Both the position numbers and the translations under genes were made by a program. Of a DNA stretch of 64,000 nucleotides, positions 52,899 to 63,203 are shown piece by piece. The notes beneath the pieces are model-generated. The model saw only the letters and a program-made list of their open reading frames with translations. It had not been told where the DNA came from and ran no database searches. Within the stretch, counting starts at the first letter, position 1. Each line of letters opens with the position of its first letter. The stretch is from an uncultured Raoultella sp. GTDB lineage: Bacteria; Pseudomonadota; Gammaproteobacteria; Enterobacterales; Enterobacteriaceae. The stretch lies in NCBI GenBank assembly GCA_900759445.1, contig CAAEVH010000010.1, positions 62,001 through 126,000 on the forward strand, written 5' to 3'.

Positions 52899-54101
52899 AT
52901 GACGCAATACTTCTCTTCACTTCGCAGCTTTGCTGCAGGTTCTGCACTCTTAATCCTTTTGGCGCCGAGCGTACAGGCGGCGGAGCAACCAACGGCCCCA
53001 CCGAGCGTCGACGCGCGCGCGTGGATCCTAATGGATTACGCCAGCGGTAAGGTGCTGGCGGAAGGTAATGCTGATGAGAAACTGGATCCTGCCAGTCTGA
53101 CCAAGATCATGACCAGCTATGTGGTCGGTCAGGCGCTGAAGGCCGGGAAAATTAACCTCAACGATATGGTCACCGTGGGCAAAGACGCCTGGGCGACAGG
53201 TAATCCGGCCCTGCGCGGTTCGTCGGTTATGTTCCTCAAGCCCGGCGATCAGGTTGCAGTGTCCGATCTGAACAAAGGCGTTATCATCCAGTCTGGTAAC
53301 GATGCCTGTATCGCCCTGGCTGATTACGTTGCCGGCAGCCAGGAATCCTTCATTGGTCTGATGAACGGCTACGCGAAAAAACTGGGGCTGACCAATACCA
53401 CTTTCCAGACCGTGCATGGCCTGGATGCGGCAGGACAGTTCAGTACCGCACGTGATATGGCCCTGCTCGGGAAGGCGCTAATCCACGATGTACCGGAAGA
53501 GTACGCTATCCACAAAGAGAAAGAATTTACCTTTAATAAAATCCGCCAGCCGAACCGCAACCGTTTGTTGTGGAGCACCAACCTGAACGTGGATGGTATG
53601 AAAACCGGTACTACGGCCGGGGCGGGATACAACCTGGTCGCTTCTGCGACCCAGGGGGATATGCGCCTGATCTCCGTGGTGTTGGGGGCGAAAACCGACC
53701 GCATTCGTTTTAATGAGTCAGAAAAGCTGCTGACCTGGGGCTTCCGCTTCTTTGAAACCGTTACGCCGATTAAACCGGATGCCACTTTCGTGACGCAGCG
53801 CGTCTGGTTTGGCGATAAGAGTGAAGTTAATTTGGGCGCCGGAGAAGCGGGCTCGGTGACTATCCCGCGTGGTCAGCTCAAAAACCTGAAGGCCAGCTTT
53901 ACCCTGACCGAACCACAGTTAACCGCGCCGCTGAAGAAAGGCCAGGTTGTGGGGACTATCGACTTCCAGTTGAACGGGAAATCCATCGAGCAGCGTCCAC
54001 TGATGGTGATGGAGGCCGTGGAAGAGGGGGGATTCTTTAGTCGCATGTGGGACTTTGTGATGATGAAATTCCACCAGTGGTTTGGCGGCTGGTTCTCTTA
54101 A
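52899..54101 (+). CDS. dacC: D-alanyl-D-alanine carboxypeptidase DacC (PBP6)
   Basis: A 400-residue penicillin-binding protein that trims the terminal D-Ala of peptidoglycan pentapeptides. Signal peptide 1-28; active-site motifs S66-L-T-K69, S132-G-N134 and K235-T-G-T; C-terminal amphipathic anchor ([18 protein letters not shown]) holding it to the inner membrane. Start chosen at [10 protein letters not shown], equal in length to E. coli DacC; a frame 13 codons longer is possible. Expressed mainly in stationary phase in E. coli. Confidence 0.96.
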   Translation: MTQYFSSLRSFAAGSALLILLAPSVQAAEQPTAPPSVDARAWILMDYASGKVLAEGNADEKLDPASLTKIMTSYVVGQALKAGKINLNDMVTVGKDAWATGNPALRGSSVMFLKPGDQVAVSDLNKGVIIQSGNDACIALADYVAGSQESFIGLMNGYAKKLGLTNTTFQTVHGLDAAGQFSTARDMALLGKALIHDVPEEYAIHKEKEFTFNKIRQPNRNRLLWSTNLNVDGMKTGTTAGAGYNLVASATQGDMRLISVVLGAKTDRIRFNESEKLLTWGFRFFETVTPIKPDATFVTQRVWFGDKSEVNLGAGEAGSVTIPRGQLKNLKASFTLTEPQLTAPLKKGQVVGTIDFQLNGKSIEQRPLMVMEAVEEGGFFSRMWDFVMMKFHQWFGGWFS

Positions 54102-54112
54102 GCTTAGCGTTT

Positions 54113-54138
54113 GCCGGATGACGCTATCGCCATCCGGC
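54113..54138. repeat. REP-like hairpin between dacC and deoR
   Basis: GCCGGATG / CATCCGGC, 8-bp stem with a 10-base loop, between convergent genes. Confidence 0.8.
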
Positions 54139-54146
54139 AGTATCGC

Positions 54147-54905
54147 TTAATACATCAGCTTAATACGTTGCGCTTTCGCGTACTCAATAAACGCCTCATC
54201 AGGACGGCTATCGCTGACGATGGTATTAAAGCGTTTTACTTCACCCATGCGCGCAGGACGCACCTTACCAAATTTGCTGTGATCGACCACCAGCACGTGA
54301 TGCTGCGCCATCGACATCGCCCAGTGTTTCACCGGTAGCTCTTCCAGGTTAAAACAGGTCGCGCCTTTCTCAATATGAATGCCAGCTGCGGAATAAAAAG
54401 CGATATCCGGGCACAGGTTGTTCAGCGTTTCCTGGAAATCAAGCGGTTTGAAAATTGCGTTGCTGGCATGGAATTCGCCACCACACAGAATGACGCGGCA
54501 CTGCGGTTTTTCCTGTAGCACCAGAAACGTATTCAGCGAGTAGCAGATTGCGGTGAAAGGCAATTCATTGTCGATAGCCTCAATGATCCACGGCGTGGTG
54601 GTACCACAGTCGAAAAAGATAGTCTGGTGTGCCTGCACGAGGCTTGCCGCCATCTGGGCGGCACGGCGCTTTTCATCAACCAGTCGGGATTTTTGATCGC
54701 TGATTAAATAGTGATTGGCGCTGCGGGGTTCCAGAACAATATAGCCCCCGAGCAAGACGACGGGAGCATCGTGATTATTCAGGTCGCGACGAATGGTCAT
54801 CTCAGATACGCCCAGCAGCGTCGCGGCTTCTTTGAGGTGTAATTTATCGCTGCGTTTCAGCGCCTGCAGTAATTGACCAATACGCTCGTCGCGTCGAGTT
54901 TCCAT
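54147..54905 (-). CDS. deoR: Deoxyribonucleoside repressor DeoR
   Basis: A 252-residue DeoR-family repressor. N-terminal helix-turn-helix (about 20-45, LKEAATLLGVSEMTIRRDLNNH) and a sugar-phosphate-binding C-terminal domain with IFFDCGTTT. Deoxyribose-5-phosphate relieves repression of deoCABD, nupG and tsx in E. coli. Same length as the E. coli protein. Confidence 0.97.
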   Translation of the reverse strand: METRRDERIGQLLQALKRSDKLHLKEAATLLGVSEMTIRRDLNNHDAPVVLLGGYIVLEPRSANHYLISDQKSRLVDEKRRAAQMAASLVQAHQTIFFDCGTTTPWIIEAIDNELPFTAICYSLNTFLVLQEKPQCRVILCGGEFHASNAIFKPLDFQETLNNLCPDIAFYSAAGIHIEKGATCFNLEELPVKHWAMSMAQHHVLVVDHSKFGKVRPARMGEVKRFNTIVSDSRPDEAFIEYAKAQRIKLMY

Positions 54906-54969
54906 AGTTCCCCTGGAGAGTAGAATAAGTGCTCAGTATCGCGCTTAATACTACTCTTTTTACCGTGGG

Positions 54970-55578
54970 TTAGTCACGCACCCAGCCTTTACGGATGGGC
55001 AGAGCGAAGCAGGCGCGATAGCCATTTTGCAAGCCGAGGTACAGGGGCGTGCCAAACCGCTGCCAGATCATCTGGGCGCTCAGGCAGCCAATCAGTCCGG
55101 CGAGTAATCCTCCCAGCATATCCAGCGGCCAGTGTACGCCAAGGTAGACCCGCGACCAGGCAATCGCCACAGCAACGACCATCAGCAGAGCGCCCGTCCA
55201 CAGGCGATGCCAGAACAGGAAAGCCAGTGCAAAGGTAAAGATAACCGTACCGTGATCGCTCGGGAAAGAGTCATCCGCCGCATGATGCAGGAAGTTGTAA
55301 CCGATGTGGTTAACAAACGGACGATCGTGAGGGAACAGATGCCCCATCAGCCATGAAATCGTCAGACCGACGATCAGCGCAATCGCCATTTTTATAACTA
55401 ACTGGCGCTGGAGAGTAACCTGGGCCCGCGGCCCCCAAAGCCAAAGCACAACGGCTAATAGCGGTACGATGTTAATCAGGTCTTTGGCAATAAAAATGGC
55501 AAGCGATATCATCCATTGCGCAGAGTCCGGCGTGGCATTGATGAGATAAAAAAGTGAGTTGTTCAGATTTTCCAGCAT
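54970..55578 (-). CDS. ybjG: Undecaprenyl-diphosphate phosphatase YbjG
   Basis: A 202-residue PAP2 membrane enzyme with about six helices. Phosphatase motifs are FPHDRPFVNH, SFPSDHGT and AWSRVYLGVHWPLDML. It recycles the lipid carrier for peptidoglycan synthesis by removing phosphate from undecaprenyl diphosphate; in E. coli it overlaps with UppP and PgpB and is linked to bacitracin tolerance. Slightly longer than K-12 YbjG (198 aa). Confidence 0.94.
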   Translation of the reverse strand: MLENLNNSLFYLINATPDSAQWMISLAIFIAKDLINIVPLLAVVLWLWGPRAQVTLQRQLVIKMAIALIVGLTISWLMGHLFPHDRPFVNHIGYNFLHHAADDSFPSDHGTVIFTFALAFLFWHRLWTGALLMVVAVAIAWSRVYLGVHWPLDMLGGLLAGLIGCLSAQMIWQRFGTPLYLGLQNGYRACFALPIRKGWVRD

Positions 55579-55732
55579 AACGTCCAGACTCAGTGTAATC
55601 GTTAAAAAGGCCCAAGAGGGGAGAGCATAAAATTGCTTTCACGGGATAAAAAGCGGTCTTGTCTTATTTGTCTGTTAAATGACTATTTTTCAGACAATTA
55701 ATGAGACTTATTGAACATGATAGCGGCCTCAA

Positions 55733-55749
55733 CTTAAATTAACCTTAAC
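55733..55749. promoter_or_regulatory. Possible PmrA (BasR) box in the ybjG/mdfA region
   Basis: CTTAAA-N5-CTTAAC matches the PmrA pattern YTTAAK-N5-YTTAAK except in the last base of each hexamer. E. coli ybjG is reported as PmrA-regulated. Weak evidence on its own. Confidence 0.4.
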
Positions 55750-55875
55750 GCAAAATGTTCCTGAGCAAATGAGTGTAAAAATGTGCGCAATTTGCTTTCA
55801 AATCACATAATTCACTATCACCAGTACGGCGCATTTATTACACTTTGCGCGATTTTTCTATAGTTAAGAGACTGC

Positions 55876-57108
55876 ATGCAGAACCGTTTATCTTCAGGCG
55901 CCCGTTTGGGGCGTCAGGCATTACTTTTCCCTCTCTGTCTGGTGCTTTACGAATTCTCTACTTATATCGGCAACGATATGATCCAGCCCGGAATGTTGGC
56001 GGTGGTGGAGCAATATAATGCCGGATTAGATTGGGTGCCCACATCCATGACCGCCTATCTGGCTGGCGGCATGTTTTTGCAGTGGTTATTAGGACCGCTG
56101 TCGGATCGAATTGGACGTCGCCCGGTGATGTTAACCGGCGTGCTCTGGTTCATTGTGACCTGCCTTGCAACCCTGCTTGCGCAGAATATTGAGCAATTTA
56201 CCTTCCTGCGTTTTTTACAAGGGATAAGCCTGTGCTTTATTGGCGCGGTGGGTTACGCCGCAATTCAGGAATCCTTTGAAGAAGCGGTGTGCATAAAAAT
56301 TACCGCGCTGATGGCAAACGTAGCGTTGATTGCGCCCCTGCTGGGGCCGTTGGTCGGCGCAGCCTGGGTACATGTTCTGCCGTGGGAAGGGATGTTTATC
56401 CTGTTTGCCGCCCTGGCCGCCATCTCTTTTTTTGGTCTGCAACGCGCGATGCCGGAGACGGCAACCCGGCTTGGTGAAAAGCTGTCGATTAAAGAGCTGG
56501 GCAAAGATTATAGGCTGGTGCTGAGGAACGTGCGCTTTGTTGCAGGCGCGCTGGCATTGGGTTTTGTCAGCCTGCCGTTACTGGCGTGGATTGCGCAGTC
56601 CCCGATTATTATCATCAGCGGTGAACATCTCAGCAGCTACGAATATGGCCTGTTGCAGGTGCCGATTTTTGGCGCGTTGATTGCCGGTAACCTGGTACTG
56701 GCGCGCCTGACCTCGCGAAAAACCGTACGTTCGCTGATTATCATGGGCGGCTGGCCAATCGCCGTCGGGCTGGTGATTGCCGCTGCGGCCACGGTGGTGT
56801 CATCCCATGCGTATCTATGGATGACGGCGGGTTTAAGCATCTATGCGTTTGGTATTGGCGTGGCGAATGCTGGACTGGTACGTCTCACGCTGTTTGCCAG
56901 TGAAATGAGTAAGGGCACGGTTTCTGCCGCCATGGGTATGTTGCAGATGCTGATTTTTACCGTCGGTATTGAGCTGAGTAAACACGCTTATCTGCTCGGA
57001 GGAAACGGCTTGTTCAGCCTGTTCAATCTGGCAAGCGGCGTACTGTGGGTGATTCTGATGGTTATCTTCCTGAAAGATAAACGGGTAGGGGATTCACGGG
57101 AAGGTTAA
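55876..57108 (+). CDS. mdfA: Multidrug efflux pump MdfA (Cmr)
   Basis: A 410-residue major facilitator superfamily antiporter with twelve helices. The substrate-site acidic residues E26 and D34 ([10 protein letters not shown]) and the MFS motif [12 protein letters not shown] are present. It exports chloramphenicol, ethidium, fluoroquinolones and other drugs in exchange for protons and also helps alkaline pH survival in E. coli. Same length as E. coli MdfA. Confidence 0.97.
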   Translation: MQNRLSSGARLGRQALLFPLCLVLYEFSTYIGNDMIQPGMLAVVEQYNAGLDWVPTSMTAYLAGGMFLQWLLGPLSDRIGRRPVMLTGVLWFIVTCLATLLAQNIEQFTFLRFLQGISLCFIGAVGYAAIQESFEEAVCIKITALMANVALIAPLLGPLVGAAWVHVLPWEGMFILFAALAAISFFGLQRAMPETATRLGEKLSIKELGKDYRLVLRNVRFVAGALALGFVSLPLLAWIAQSPIIIISGEHLSSYEYGLLQVPIFGALIAGNLVLARLTSRKTVRSLIIMGGWPIAVGLVIAAAATVVSSHAYLWMTAGLSIYAFGIGVANAGLVRLTLFASEMSKGTVSAAMGMLQMLIFTVGIELSKHAYLLGGNGLFSLFNLASGVLWVILMVIFLKDKRVGDSREG

Positions 57109-57136
57109 AGCCCGGTTGCCCGGGCCAGGCAAAAAC

Positions 57137-57418
57137 TTAGTGGTGATCGTCAATCTGGTGTTCGATGATCATTCCTTCACCGACGCTTGCAACATGTCGC
57201 GCATAAGGATGTGCGCGATAGACAGGCGCCGGGGCAGGCGCCGGAGCAACATACACCGTTTGTGGCGCTGTGGTAACGCTCACCGCCTGCGGAACGCTGA
57301 CGGAAGAGGGCACTACCACCACCTTATAACCGCTTGGTACATCAACGGTAACGCTTTGCGCAAATGTTGTCCCCGCAAAACCCAGTAACAATGTCGCTAT
57401 CAGTACACTTTTCTTCAT
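57137..57418 (-). CDS. ybjH: Small secreted protein YbjH
   Basis: A 93-residue protein with a signal peptide (1-20, cleavage TTFA|QSVT) and a short mature part rich in Val, Pro and Ala (VAPAPAPAPVY), ending with acidic and His residues (HQIDDHH). Orthologue of E. coli YbjH, function unknown. Convergent with mdfA; a GCCCGG / CCGGGC hairpin at about 57111-57126 separates the stops. Confidence 0.9.
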   Translation of the reverse strand: MKKSVLIATLLLGFAGTTFAQSVTVDVPSGYKVVVVPSSVSVPQAVSVTTAPQTVYVAPAPAPAPVYRAHPYARHVASVGEGMIIEHQIDDHH

Positions 57419-57524
57419 AATCCGCTCGTCTGAATATTCACTGGAGGTAATAATCCAGCGGGTTAATTTGAGGCGGATTATGAATAGATCATGCCATCAT
57501 TTTGTTGCCGTCTGTGCTGAGGCG

Positions 57525-58340
57525 TTATTGCGTAAACGGTGCTTCATTCTTTAACACGCGGTCGATAATATCCAGCACGCCCTCTTCGTTGTTCGACCCT
57601 GCGCGATATTTTGCCGCCTGGATAACCGGCTCATGGGCGTTCGCCATTGCAAAACTAAATCCTGCCTGACGCAGCATCTCAATATCATTGCCGCCATCGC
57701 CAAACACAACAACCTCATCGTCGGTAATATTCCAGCGTTGTTGCAGCAGACGCAGCCCGTTTGCCTTATGCACACCGGGTATAATTAAATCGATGCTGCC
57801 GTAGCCGGTATGTACCGGCACCATAATGTCGCCAATCGCCTCATGGAGGTCAGCCTGCACCTGGGGGATACGATCGTCTGAAATATTTAGCCCGAACTTG
57901 AAGAAAATGTCGTTGAGGTTGTCAAAATTATCCACAAATTCAAGACGATGATAATACATGGCGGAAACCGTCTTATGCTCATCGCTGTACCGCTTCAGGG
58001 TATAGGCGCTATTTTTACCGCAGGCGATAATGTCGATGTCCGTACGTGTCAGCAGATGTTCCACAATGGCCTGGAAATCGTCTTTTCCCAGCTCGCCGTT
58101 AAAGACATCTTCCCCTTCACTGACCACCCATCCGCCGTTTTCGGCGACAAATGAGATTTCACTGGCCAGTTCAGGGAAAAAGGAGATGAGCTGGTAATAC
58201 TGGTTGCCGCTGGCGACCACAAAGCGGATCCCTTGTTCTTTCATCTGGCGATATTGCGCCATAAAGCGCTCACGATTATAGGTTTTTTGGTCGCTTAAAA
58301 ATGTGCCGTCCATGTCGACTGCAATCAGTTTGATACGCAT
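57525..58340 (-). CDS. ybjI: HAD-type phosphatase YbjI (FMN phosphatase)
   Basis: A 271-residue Cof-type HAD phosphatase with D9 and D11 in VDMDGTF and motif IV VFGDGGNDIEML. E. coli YbjI hydrolyses FMN and sugar phosphates such as erythrose-4-phosphate. Very similar to YbiV in this window (shared [18 protein letters not shown]). It follows ybjJ with a one-base overlap (TAATG), so the pair is an operon. Confidence 0.93.
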   Translation of the reverse strand: MRIKLIAVDMDGTFLSDQKTYNRERFMAQYRQMKEQGIRFVVASGNQYYQLISFFPELASEISFVAENGGWVVSEGEDVFNGELGKDDFQAIVEHLLTRTDIDIIACGKNSAYTLKRYSDEHKTVSAMYYHRLEFVDNFDNLNDIFFKFGLNISDDRIPQVQADLHEAIGDIMVPVHTGYGSIDLIIPGVHKANGLRLLQQRWNITDDEVVVFGDGGNDIEMLRQAGFSFAMANAHEPVIQAAKYRAGSNNEEGVLDIIDRVLKNEAPFTQ

Positions 58341-59548
58341 TAGCTGTTCTCCATCACAGTGGTGTTTTTGAGATCCGGTTTTGCCACCGCTTTCGCGACG
58401 ATGGCGGCGACAAGCACCAGCGCCAGCACCACCAGCATAGCGCTACGCAGGCCGTAGTGTTCACCCAGGTAGCCCAGCAGCGGTGGTCCAACCAGGAATG
58501 CCAGATAGCCGGTAGTGGCGACAACGCTGACGCGGGTTGGCGCATCGGGGCCGGTGTCGCTGGCAGCCGAAATGGTCAGTGGGAAGCCCAGTGATGCGCC
58601 GAGTCCCCACAGAATAACGGAAACACCCGCCACCCAAGTGCTGTCGACAAAAATAATCAGGCTAATCCCAAGAGCCCCCATAAGCGCACTGGCGCGCACT
58701 ACCGCGACGCGGCTGTAGCGGTCGATGAACCAGCCGCCGGTAAATCGTCCAACGGTCATGCCCAGCGTAAATCCGGCATAAATCAGCGAGCCTGATGTCG
58801 GGCTAAATCCATGTCCGTCCACCATCAGCAGCGGAAGCCAGTCGTTGGCGGAACCTTCAGCAAATGCCATTGCGAGCACCACGACGCCAATCAGCAATAG
58901 CTGAATATCGCGATAAAAAGGCAGTCCTTTTTCGCCGGAGTGAGACCCGTCAGCGGCATTTTTACCCGTGCCGTCAGGAATGGCTTTGATGGCGATGAAG
59001 ATAGGGGTGATTGCCACCATCGCCGCCAGCAAGATATGCGCGGTCGCCGGTACGCTGAAGGCGGTAAGCATCATCCCGACTCCGGCACCCGCTAGCGTTC
59101 CCAGGCTGTAAAAACCGTGCATCATCGGCAGTACGGTTTTATTCATTTCGCGCTCAACAGCCGCACCTTCGACGTTGATGGCAACTTCTGCTGCGCCAAA
59201 GCTGGCGCCGAACACGCCCAGACCAAATGCGAAAAGCCATGCGGAATGCAGCCAGAGCGCCACGCTGAGGATTGCCATTCCGAGGACTGCGCAAGACATG
59301 GTGGTGCGGATCACTTTACGCGTGCCAAATCGTTTCACCAGCCAGGCCGAACAAAGAATGCCACTCATCGAACCAATTGAAAGTCCAAACAGCACCGCGC
59401 CCATTTCGGCGGTTGAGATGGAGAGGATATCTCTGATGGCAGGGGTACGCGTTGCCCAGGAAGCCATTAATAATCCTGGTAAAAAGAAGAACGTGAACAG
59501 TGCCCAGGTGCGACGTCTTAAGGCTTTGCGTGATGAGATGCCAGTCAT
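58340..59548 (-). CDS. ybjJ: MFS transporter YbjJ
   Basis: A 402-residue major facilitator superfamily protein with twelve predicted helices of the fucose-permease-like FPN group. Substrate unknown. Upstream of, and coupled to, ybjI, which suggests they share a substrate, perhaps a phosphate ester or its dephosphorylated product (inference). Divergent from rcdA across 85 bases that hold a 20-bp palindrome. Confidence 0.93.
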   Translation of the reverse strand: MTGISSRKALRRRTWALFTFFFLPGLLMASWATRTPAIRDILSISTAEMGAVLFGLSIGSMSGILCSAWLVKRFGTRKVIRTTMSCAVLGMAILSVALWLHSAWLFAFGLGVFGASFGAAEVAINVEGAAVEREMNKTVLPMMHGFYSLGTLAGAGVGMMLTAFSVPATAHILLAAMVAITPIFIAIKAIPDGTGKNAADGSHSGEKGLPFYRDIQLLLIGVVVLAMAFAEGSANDWLPLLMVDGHGFSPTSGSLIYAGFTLGMTVGRFTGGWFIDRYSRVAVVRASALMGALGISLIIFVDSTWVAGVSVILWGLGASLGFPLTISAASDTGPDAPTRVSVVATTGYLAFLVGPPLLGYLGEHYGLRSAMLVVLALVLVAAIVAKAVAKPDLKNTTVMENS

Positions 59549-59593
59549 GAATTCGAGCCGAAGAAAAGAGGAAAGAAGACAACCTTAGCAAGG

Positions 59594-59613
59594 TTGTGTA
59601 CATTTGTACACAA
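59594..59613. promoter_or_regulatory. 20-bp palindrome in the ybjJ/rcdA region, probable RcdA operator
   Basis: TTGTGTACA and TGTACACAA are perfect 9-bp arms around TT. It lies 20 bases before rcdA and 45 before ybjJ, an ideal place for a TetR-family autoregulator controlling both genes. Confidence 0.65.
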
Positions 59614-59633
59614 ATGCAAGAAGAGGTAATGCA

Positions 59634-60194
59634 GTGCGACGTGCGAACGATCCGCAACGGCGGGAAAAAATAGTTCAGGCGACTCTGGATGCGGTAATAG
59701 CCCACGGTATTCATGCGGTTACACATCGGAAGATTGCGACAATTGCTCAGGTGCCCTTGGGTTCTATGACCTATTACTTTTCGGGAATTGATGAGCTTTT
59801 AATGGAGGCGTTTGACCGTTTTACTGACAGGATGATGCTGCAGTATCAGGCTTTTTTTGCCGACGTTGCGGATGCGTCGCAGGCTTGCCATGCGATTACC
59901 GATATGATTTACAGCTCCCAGGTCACGACACCCGATAACATGGAACTCATGTATCAGCTGTATGCCTTCGCCAGCCGTAAACCGGCACTAAAAACGGTGA
60001 TGCAAAACTGGATGTTACGCAGCCAACAAACGCTGGAGCAGTGGTTTGCTCCGGTTACGGCGCGGGCGCTGGATGCGTTTATTGAAGGGATGACGCTGCA
60101 TTTTGTCACGGACAAAAAGCCGCTGCGGCGAGAAGATATCTTGCTGATGGTGGAGCGTATTGCGGGGTTGCCCGCAACGGTCAGTTGTGCATAG
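59634..60194 (+). CDS. rcdA: TetR-family regulator RcdA (YbjK), GTG start
   Basis: A 186-residue TetR regulator. The helix-turn-helix is [21 protein letters not shown] (about 31-51). In E. coli RcdA activates csgD and other stress and biofilm genes. The start is GTG ([10 protein letters not shown]) after AAGAGG, matching E. coli at the N-terminus; no in-frame ATG fits. It is 8 residues longer at the C-terminus than K-12 RcdA because its stop lies inside the converging SDR-like gene (14-base overlap). Confidence 0.94.
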   Translation: MRRANDPQRREKIVQATLDAVIAHGIHAVTHRKIATIAQVPLGSMTYYFSGIDELLMEAFDRFTDRMMLQYQAFFADVADASQACHAITDMIYSSQVTTPDNMELMYQLYAFASRKPALKTVMQNWMLRSQQTLEQWFAPVTARALDAFIEGMTLHFVTDKKPLRREDILLMVERIAGLPATVSCA

Positions 60195-60978
60195 CGCCGC
60201 CGGTAATATTCACCACCGTTGCGGTGATTGCTCCGGCATGGTCTGAAGCCAGAAAGGTCATTACCTCAGCGATTTGTGCAAGCGTAGGCAGACGCCCAAG
60301 CATGGTACTTTGCGCCGCACCAGCTAACCATTGTGCGACGGTAATACCCATGGACTGCGCTTTAGCGGTAAAAATCTCCCCGGTATAGGAACCGGCCTGA
60401 ACGGCATCCACAATCGCATGCGAGCGCACGCCGACGACCCGAATATTCGCCGGCCCCAGTTCGCTGGCGAGCGCTTTAAGAAAGGCCTCTGTTCCCGCAC
60501 AGCCAACGATGTGTCCCAGATGTCCAGGTATCGCCATCGGGGCCGCAGGCGCAACAACGGTGAGAATGACGCCCGCACGATTGCCGCCCATGTGTGGCGT
60601 TACGGCTTTTGCGATATTGAACTGCGCCGAGAGGAAAGGGGTGATACCGCTCATAAACTCAGAAAGGGATAACGCCTCGATGCGTTTGCCCTGTTCATGC
60701 ATAAAGCCGGTTGCGTTAACCACCACATCTATTCCACCGGTTTGCTGCGCAAGGTGAGTAACTTGTTTTGAGGTACCGTATTCGTCGAGGACATCGGTGA
60801 CAAAGGTTTCGACGGCACCGCCCGCGGTTCGAATACTACTGGCCGCCCAATCCAGCTTTTCCTGACTGCGCGCGCCCAGATACACATGGGCGCCTTCACG
60901 CGCCATGGCATGCGCAACTGCACTGCCTATAGCGCCGCTGCCACCGAAAATTACCGCGACTTTGCCTGCGAGTAACAT
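60181..60978 (-). CDS. SDR-like oxidoreductase lacking the catalytic triad
   Basis: A 265-residue Rossmann protein of the short-chain dehydrogenase family. The dinucleotide loop GGSGAIG (12-18) and a VVNATG segment replacing NNAG are present. The catalytic Ser-Tyr-Lys positions instead hold A143, H156 and C160 by my alignment (VAPAAP... HIVGC). It is therefore either inactive, a regulator, or uses other residues. Not present at this place in K-12. Start at [10 protein letters not shown] after AGGTGG; a GTG three codons upstream is an alternative. Its own promoter must lie between it and rybB. Confidence 0.85.
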   Translation of the reverse strand: MLLAGKVAVIFGGSGAIGSAVAHAMAREGAHVYLGARSQEKLDWAASSIRTAGGAVETFVTDVLDEYGTSKQVTHLAQQTGGIDVVVNATGFMHEQGKRIEALSLSEFMSGITPFLSAQFNIAKAVTPHMGGNRAGVILTVVAPAAPMAIPGHLGHIVGCAGTEAFLKALASELGPANIRVVGVRSHAIVDAVQAGSYTGEIFTAKAQSMGITVAQWLAGAAQSTMLGRLPTLAQIAEVMTFLASDHAGAITATVVNITGGAMHN

Positions 60979-61093
60979 AGCAACCACCTATTACCATTTA
61001 GCTCTGACTAAAAGTATGTGTCATAACCAGCATGCTGCAAATGTGAGAGAGAGTTTCGGGGGAGGGAGTCAGCGATCGCAAAATTCAGGCAAC

Positions 61094-61172
61094 AAAAAAC
61101 CCATCAACCTTGAACCAAAACGGCGGGGTTGATGGGCTCCACAAATTGGGGACATCAAAGAAAAGCAGTGGC
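61094..61172 (-). ncRNA. rybB: Small regulatory RNA RybB
   Basis: A 79-nt RNA matching E. coli RybB almost base for base. The 5' seed GCCACTGCTTTTCTTTGATG that pairs with porin mRNAs is intact, and the 3' end is the stem CCATCAACC / GGTTGATGG followed by six T. Hfq-bound and sigma-E-induced in E. coli and Salmonella, it silences many outer-membrane protein mRNAs, among them ompC, ompW and fiu, whose gene lies in this window. Located between the SDR-like gene and ybjL. Confidence 0.95.
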
Positions 61173-61177
61173 AATAG

Positions 61178-61205
61178 TTATGACTGACGTCTTGAAGAAA
61201 AGTTC
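61178..61205 (-). promoter_or_regulatory. Sigma-E promoter of rybB
   Basis: GAACTT (-35) and TCATAA (-10), 16 bases apart, with the rybB 5' end 6 bases after the -10. The -35 matches the sigma-E consensus and the -10 partly. Confidence 0.75.
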
Positions 61206-61248
61206 TGCTTACCTGCAAAAAATTTTCGTTTAAGAGTAAATTTCAGCG

Positions 61249-62934
61249 CTAACCAAGCCCAGGCCAGACAATGACGATGAGTGTCCCCGCTAATGTCAGC
61301 AGTACGTTGGCAATTGCGTAGGTCCCGGCATAGCCTAATGCGGGGATGTTGCTGCGTGCCGTATCGCTGATGATTTCCATTGCCGGAGCGCAGGTACGCG
61401 CGCCCATCATGGCGCCAAAAAGCAGGGCGCGGTTCATGCGCAATACGTAAGCACCGAATAAGAAACAGATGACAACCGGCACCAGGCTGACAACCAGGCC
61501 GGCAATCAGCATTTGACCACCCACGGCGCCAAGGCCATTGCCAATGCCGCTGCCCGCGCTTAAACCGACGCCTGCCATAAATACCATCAGGCCAAACTCT
61601 TTGACCATGTTCAGCGCCCCCTGTGGGATATAGCCAAACGTTGGATGGTTGGCACGCAGGAAGCCCAGCATGATCCCAGCGAACAGCAGTCCAGCCGCAT
61701 TCCCGATGCCGAAGCTGAAATTACTAAACTGGAAGGTGATCATCCCGATCATCAGACCGATGATAAAGAAGGCGCAGAAGGCCAGCAGATCGGTCACCTG
61801 ACTGTGAATGGAAATGAAGCCGATACGATCGGCAATGGTTTTGACGCGGCGAGCATCCCCACTGACCTGCAGCACGTCGCCTTTATTAAGCACGACGTTG
61901 TCATCGATAGGCATTTCAATCTGGCTACGGATCACGCGGTTGAGAAAACAGCCGTGATCGGTCAGCTTCAACTGGGCCAGGCGGCGGCCAACGGCATTGT
62001 GATTTTTCACCACAATCTCTTCAGTGACGATGCGCATATCGAGCAGATCGCGATCGAACACCTCTTTACCATTACGGAAGCTTGGATCGAGGCGGGCATG
62101 CGCATCAGGATAACCCACCAGGGCTATCTCATCGCCCATTTGCAGTACCGCGTCGCCATCCGGATTGGCCAGAATGCCGTTGCGACGGATGCGTTCAATG
62201 TAACAACCGGTCTGGCGATAGATACCCAGCTCGCGCAGATTTTTGCCATCGGCCCATGCCACCAGTTCCGGGCCAACGCGATAGGCACGAATTACCGGCA
62301 GATAAACCTTACGGTTGGCATCAGTATCCAGACCCCGTTCACGTGCGATTTGTTGGGCGCTGGTTTGCAGATCCTGATGCTGAAGTTTCGGCAGGTAGCG
62401 CGCGCCAACAATCAGACTGACCAAACCAATCAAATAGGTGAGCGCATAACCGAGGCTCAGGTTATCGAGGGCGGTTGAAAGCGATGTCCCCGACATTCCG
62501 GAATGGCGCAAGGTGTCACCCGCGCCGACCAGCACCGGCGTTGAGGTCATCGAGCCGGCCAGCATACCTGCCGTCAGGCCGATGTCCCAGCCAAATAGCT
62601 TACCCAGCCCCAGGGCGATCAGCATGGCGCTGCCGACCATCACCAGAGCAAGCATTAGATAATTTTTCCCATCGCGAAAAAAAATCGAAAAAAAGTTGGG
62701 ACCGGCTTCGACGCCGACACAAAAAATAAACAGCATAAAGCCGAGATTTAATGCATCGGTGTTAATACTAAAGTGCTGTTGACCTAATAATAGGGACACC
62801 ACTAAAACGCCAATGGAATTACCGAGTTGGACTGAACCCAGACGTAATTTACCCAGACACAGGCCCAGTGCCAGGACCACAAATAATAACAGGATGTAAT
62901 TCCCATTTAACAAATCTGCGACGTTTATATTCAC
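61249..62934 (-). CDS. ybjL: AspT/YidE-family transporter YbjL
   Basis: A 561-residue protein with two blocks of about five membrane helices flanking a pair of TrkA-C (RCK-C) domains (about 200-370, including [16 protein letters not shown] and [14 protein letters not shown]). This is the layout of the AspT aspartate:alanine exchanger family; E. coli YbjL has been linked to glutamate or succinate export in engineered strains. Same length as the E. coli protein. Confidence 0.93.
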   Translation of the reverse strand: MNINVADLLNGNYILLLFVVLALGLCLGKLRLGSVQLGNSIGVLVVSLLLGQQHFSINTDALNLGFMLFIFCVGVEAGPNFFSIFFRDGKNYLMLALVMVGSAMLIALGLGKLFGWDIGLTAGMLAGSMTSTPVLVGAGDTLRHSGMSGTSLSTALDNLSLGYALTYLIGLVSLIVGARYLPKLQHQDLQTSAQQIARERGLDTDANRKVYLPVIRAYRVGPELVAWADGKNLRELGIYRQTGCYIERIRRNGILANPDGDAVLQMGDEIALVGYPDAHARLDPSFRNGKEVFDRDLLDMRIVTEEIVVKNHNAVGRRLAQLKLTDHGCFLNRVIRSQIEMPIDDNVVLNKGDVLQVSGDARRVKTIADRIGFISIHSQVTDLLAFCAFFIIGLMIGMITFQFSNFSFGIGNAAGLLFAGIMLGFLRANHPTFGYIPQGALNMVKEFGLMVFMAGVGLSAGSGIGNGLGAVGGQMLIAGLVVSLVPVVICFLFGAYVLRMNRALLFGAMMGARTCAPAMEIISDTARSNIPALGYAGTYAIANVLLTLAGTLIVIVWPGLG

Positions 62935-63203
62935 GGAGACTAACTTCTTGTTTACTAGTAAGCTATTGAAAGAAATGGCAATTTACGCTAATGTTTTTGC
63001 CAGAAATTAAGGGGCGACAGCTTCGTACACAGCCCCGAATAATGCAGCATAACAATATATGCGGTTAGTTTAATCTCATTACGTATCAACGGCTATAAGA
63101 ATCGTGTGAGTGTGTTTTTGGCATGGAATGCCTGGTTACTTTATCTGACTGGACGCCTGCGGGCGAAAAGAGTGTTCGATAGAGAATGTGTCAGGAGGAA
63201 CAA

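Noticed and set aside
61645..62478. 277-codon + strand frame inside ybjL
   Set aside because: Antisense shadow of YbjL with its conserved TrkA-C domains.
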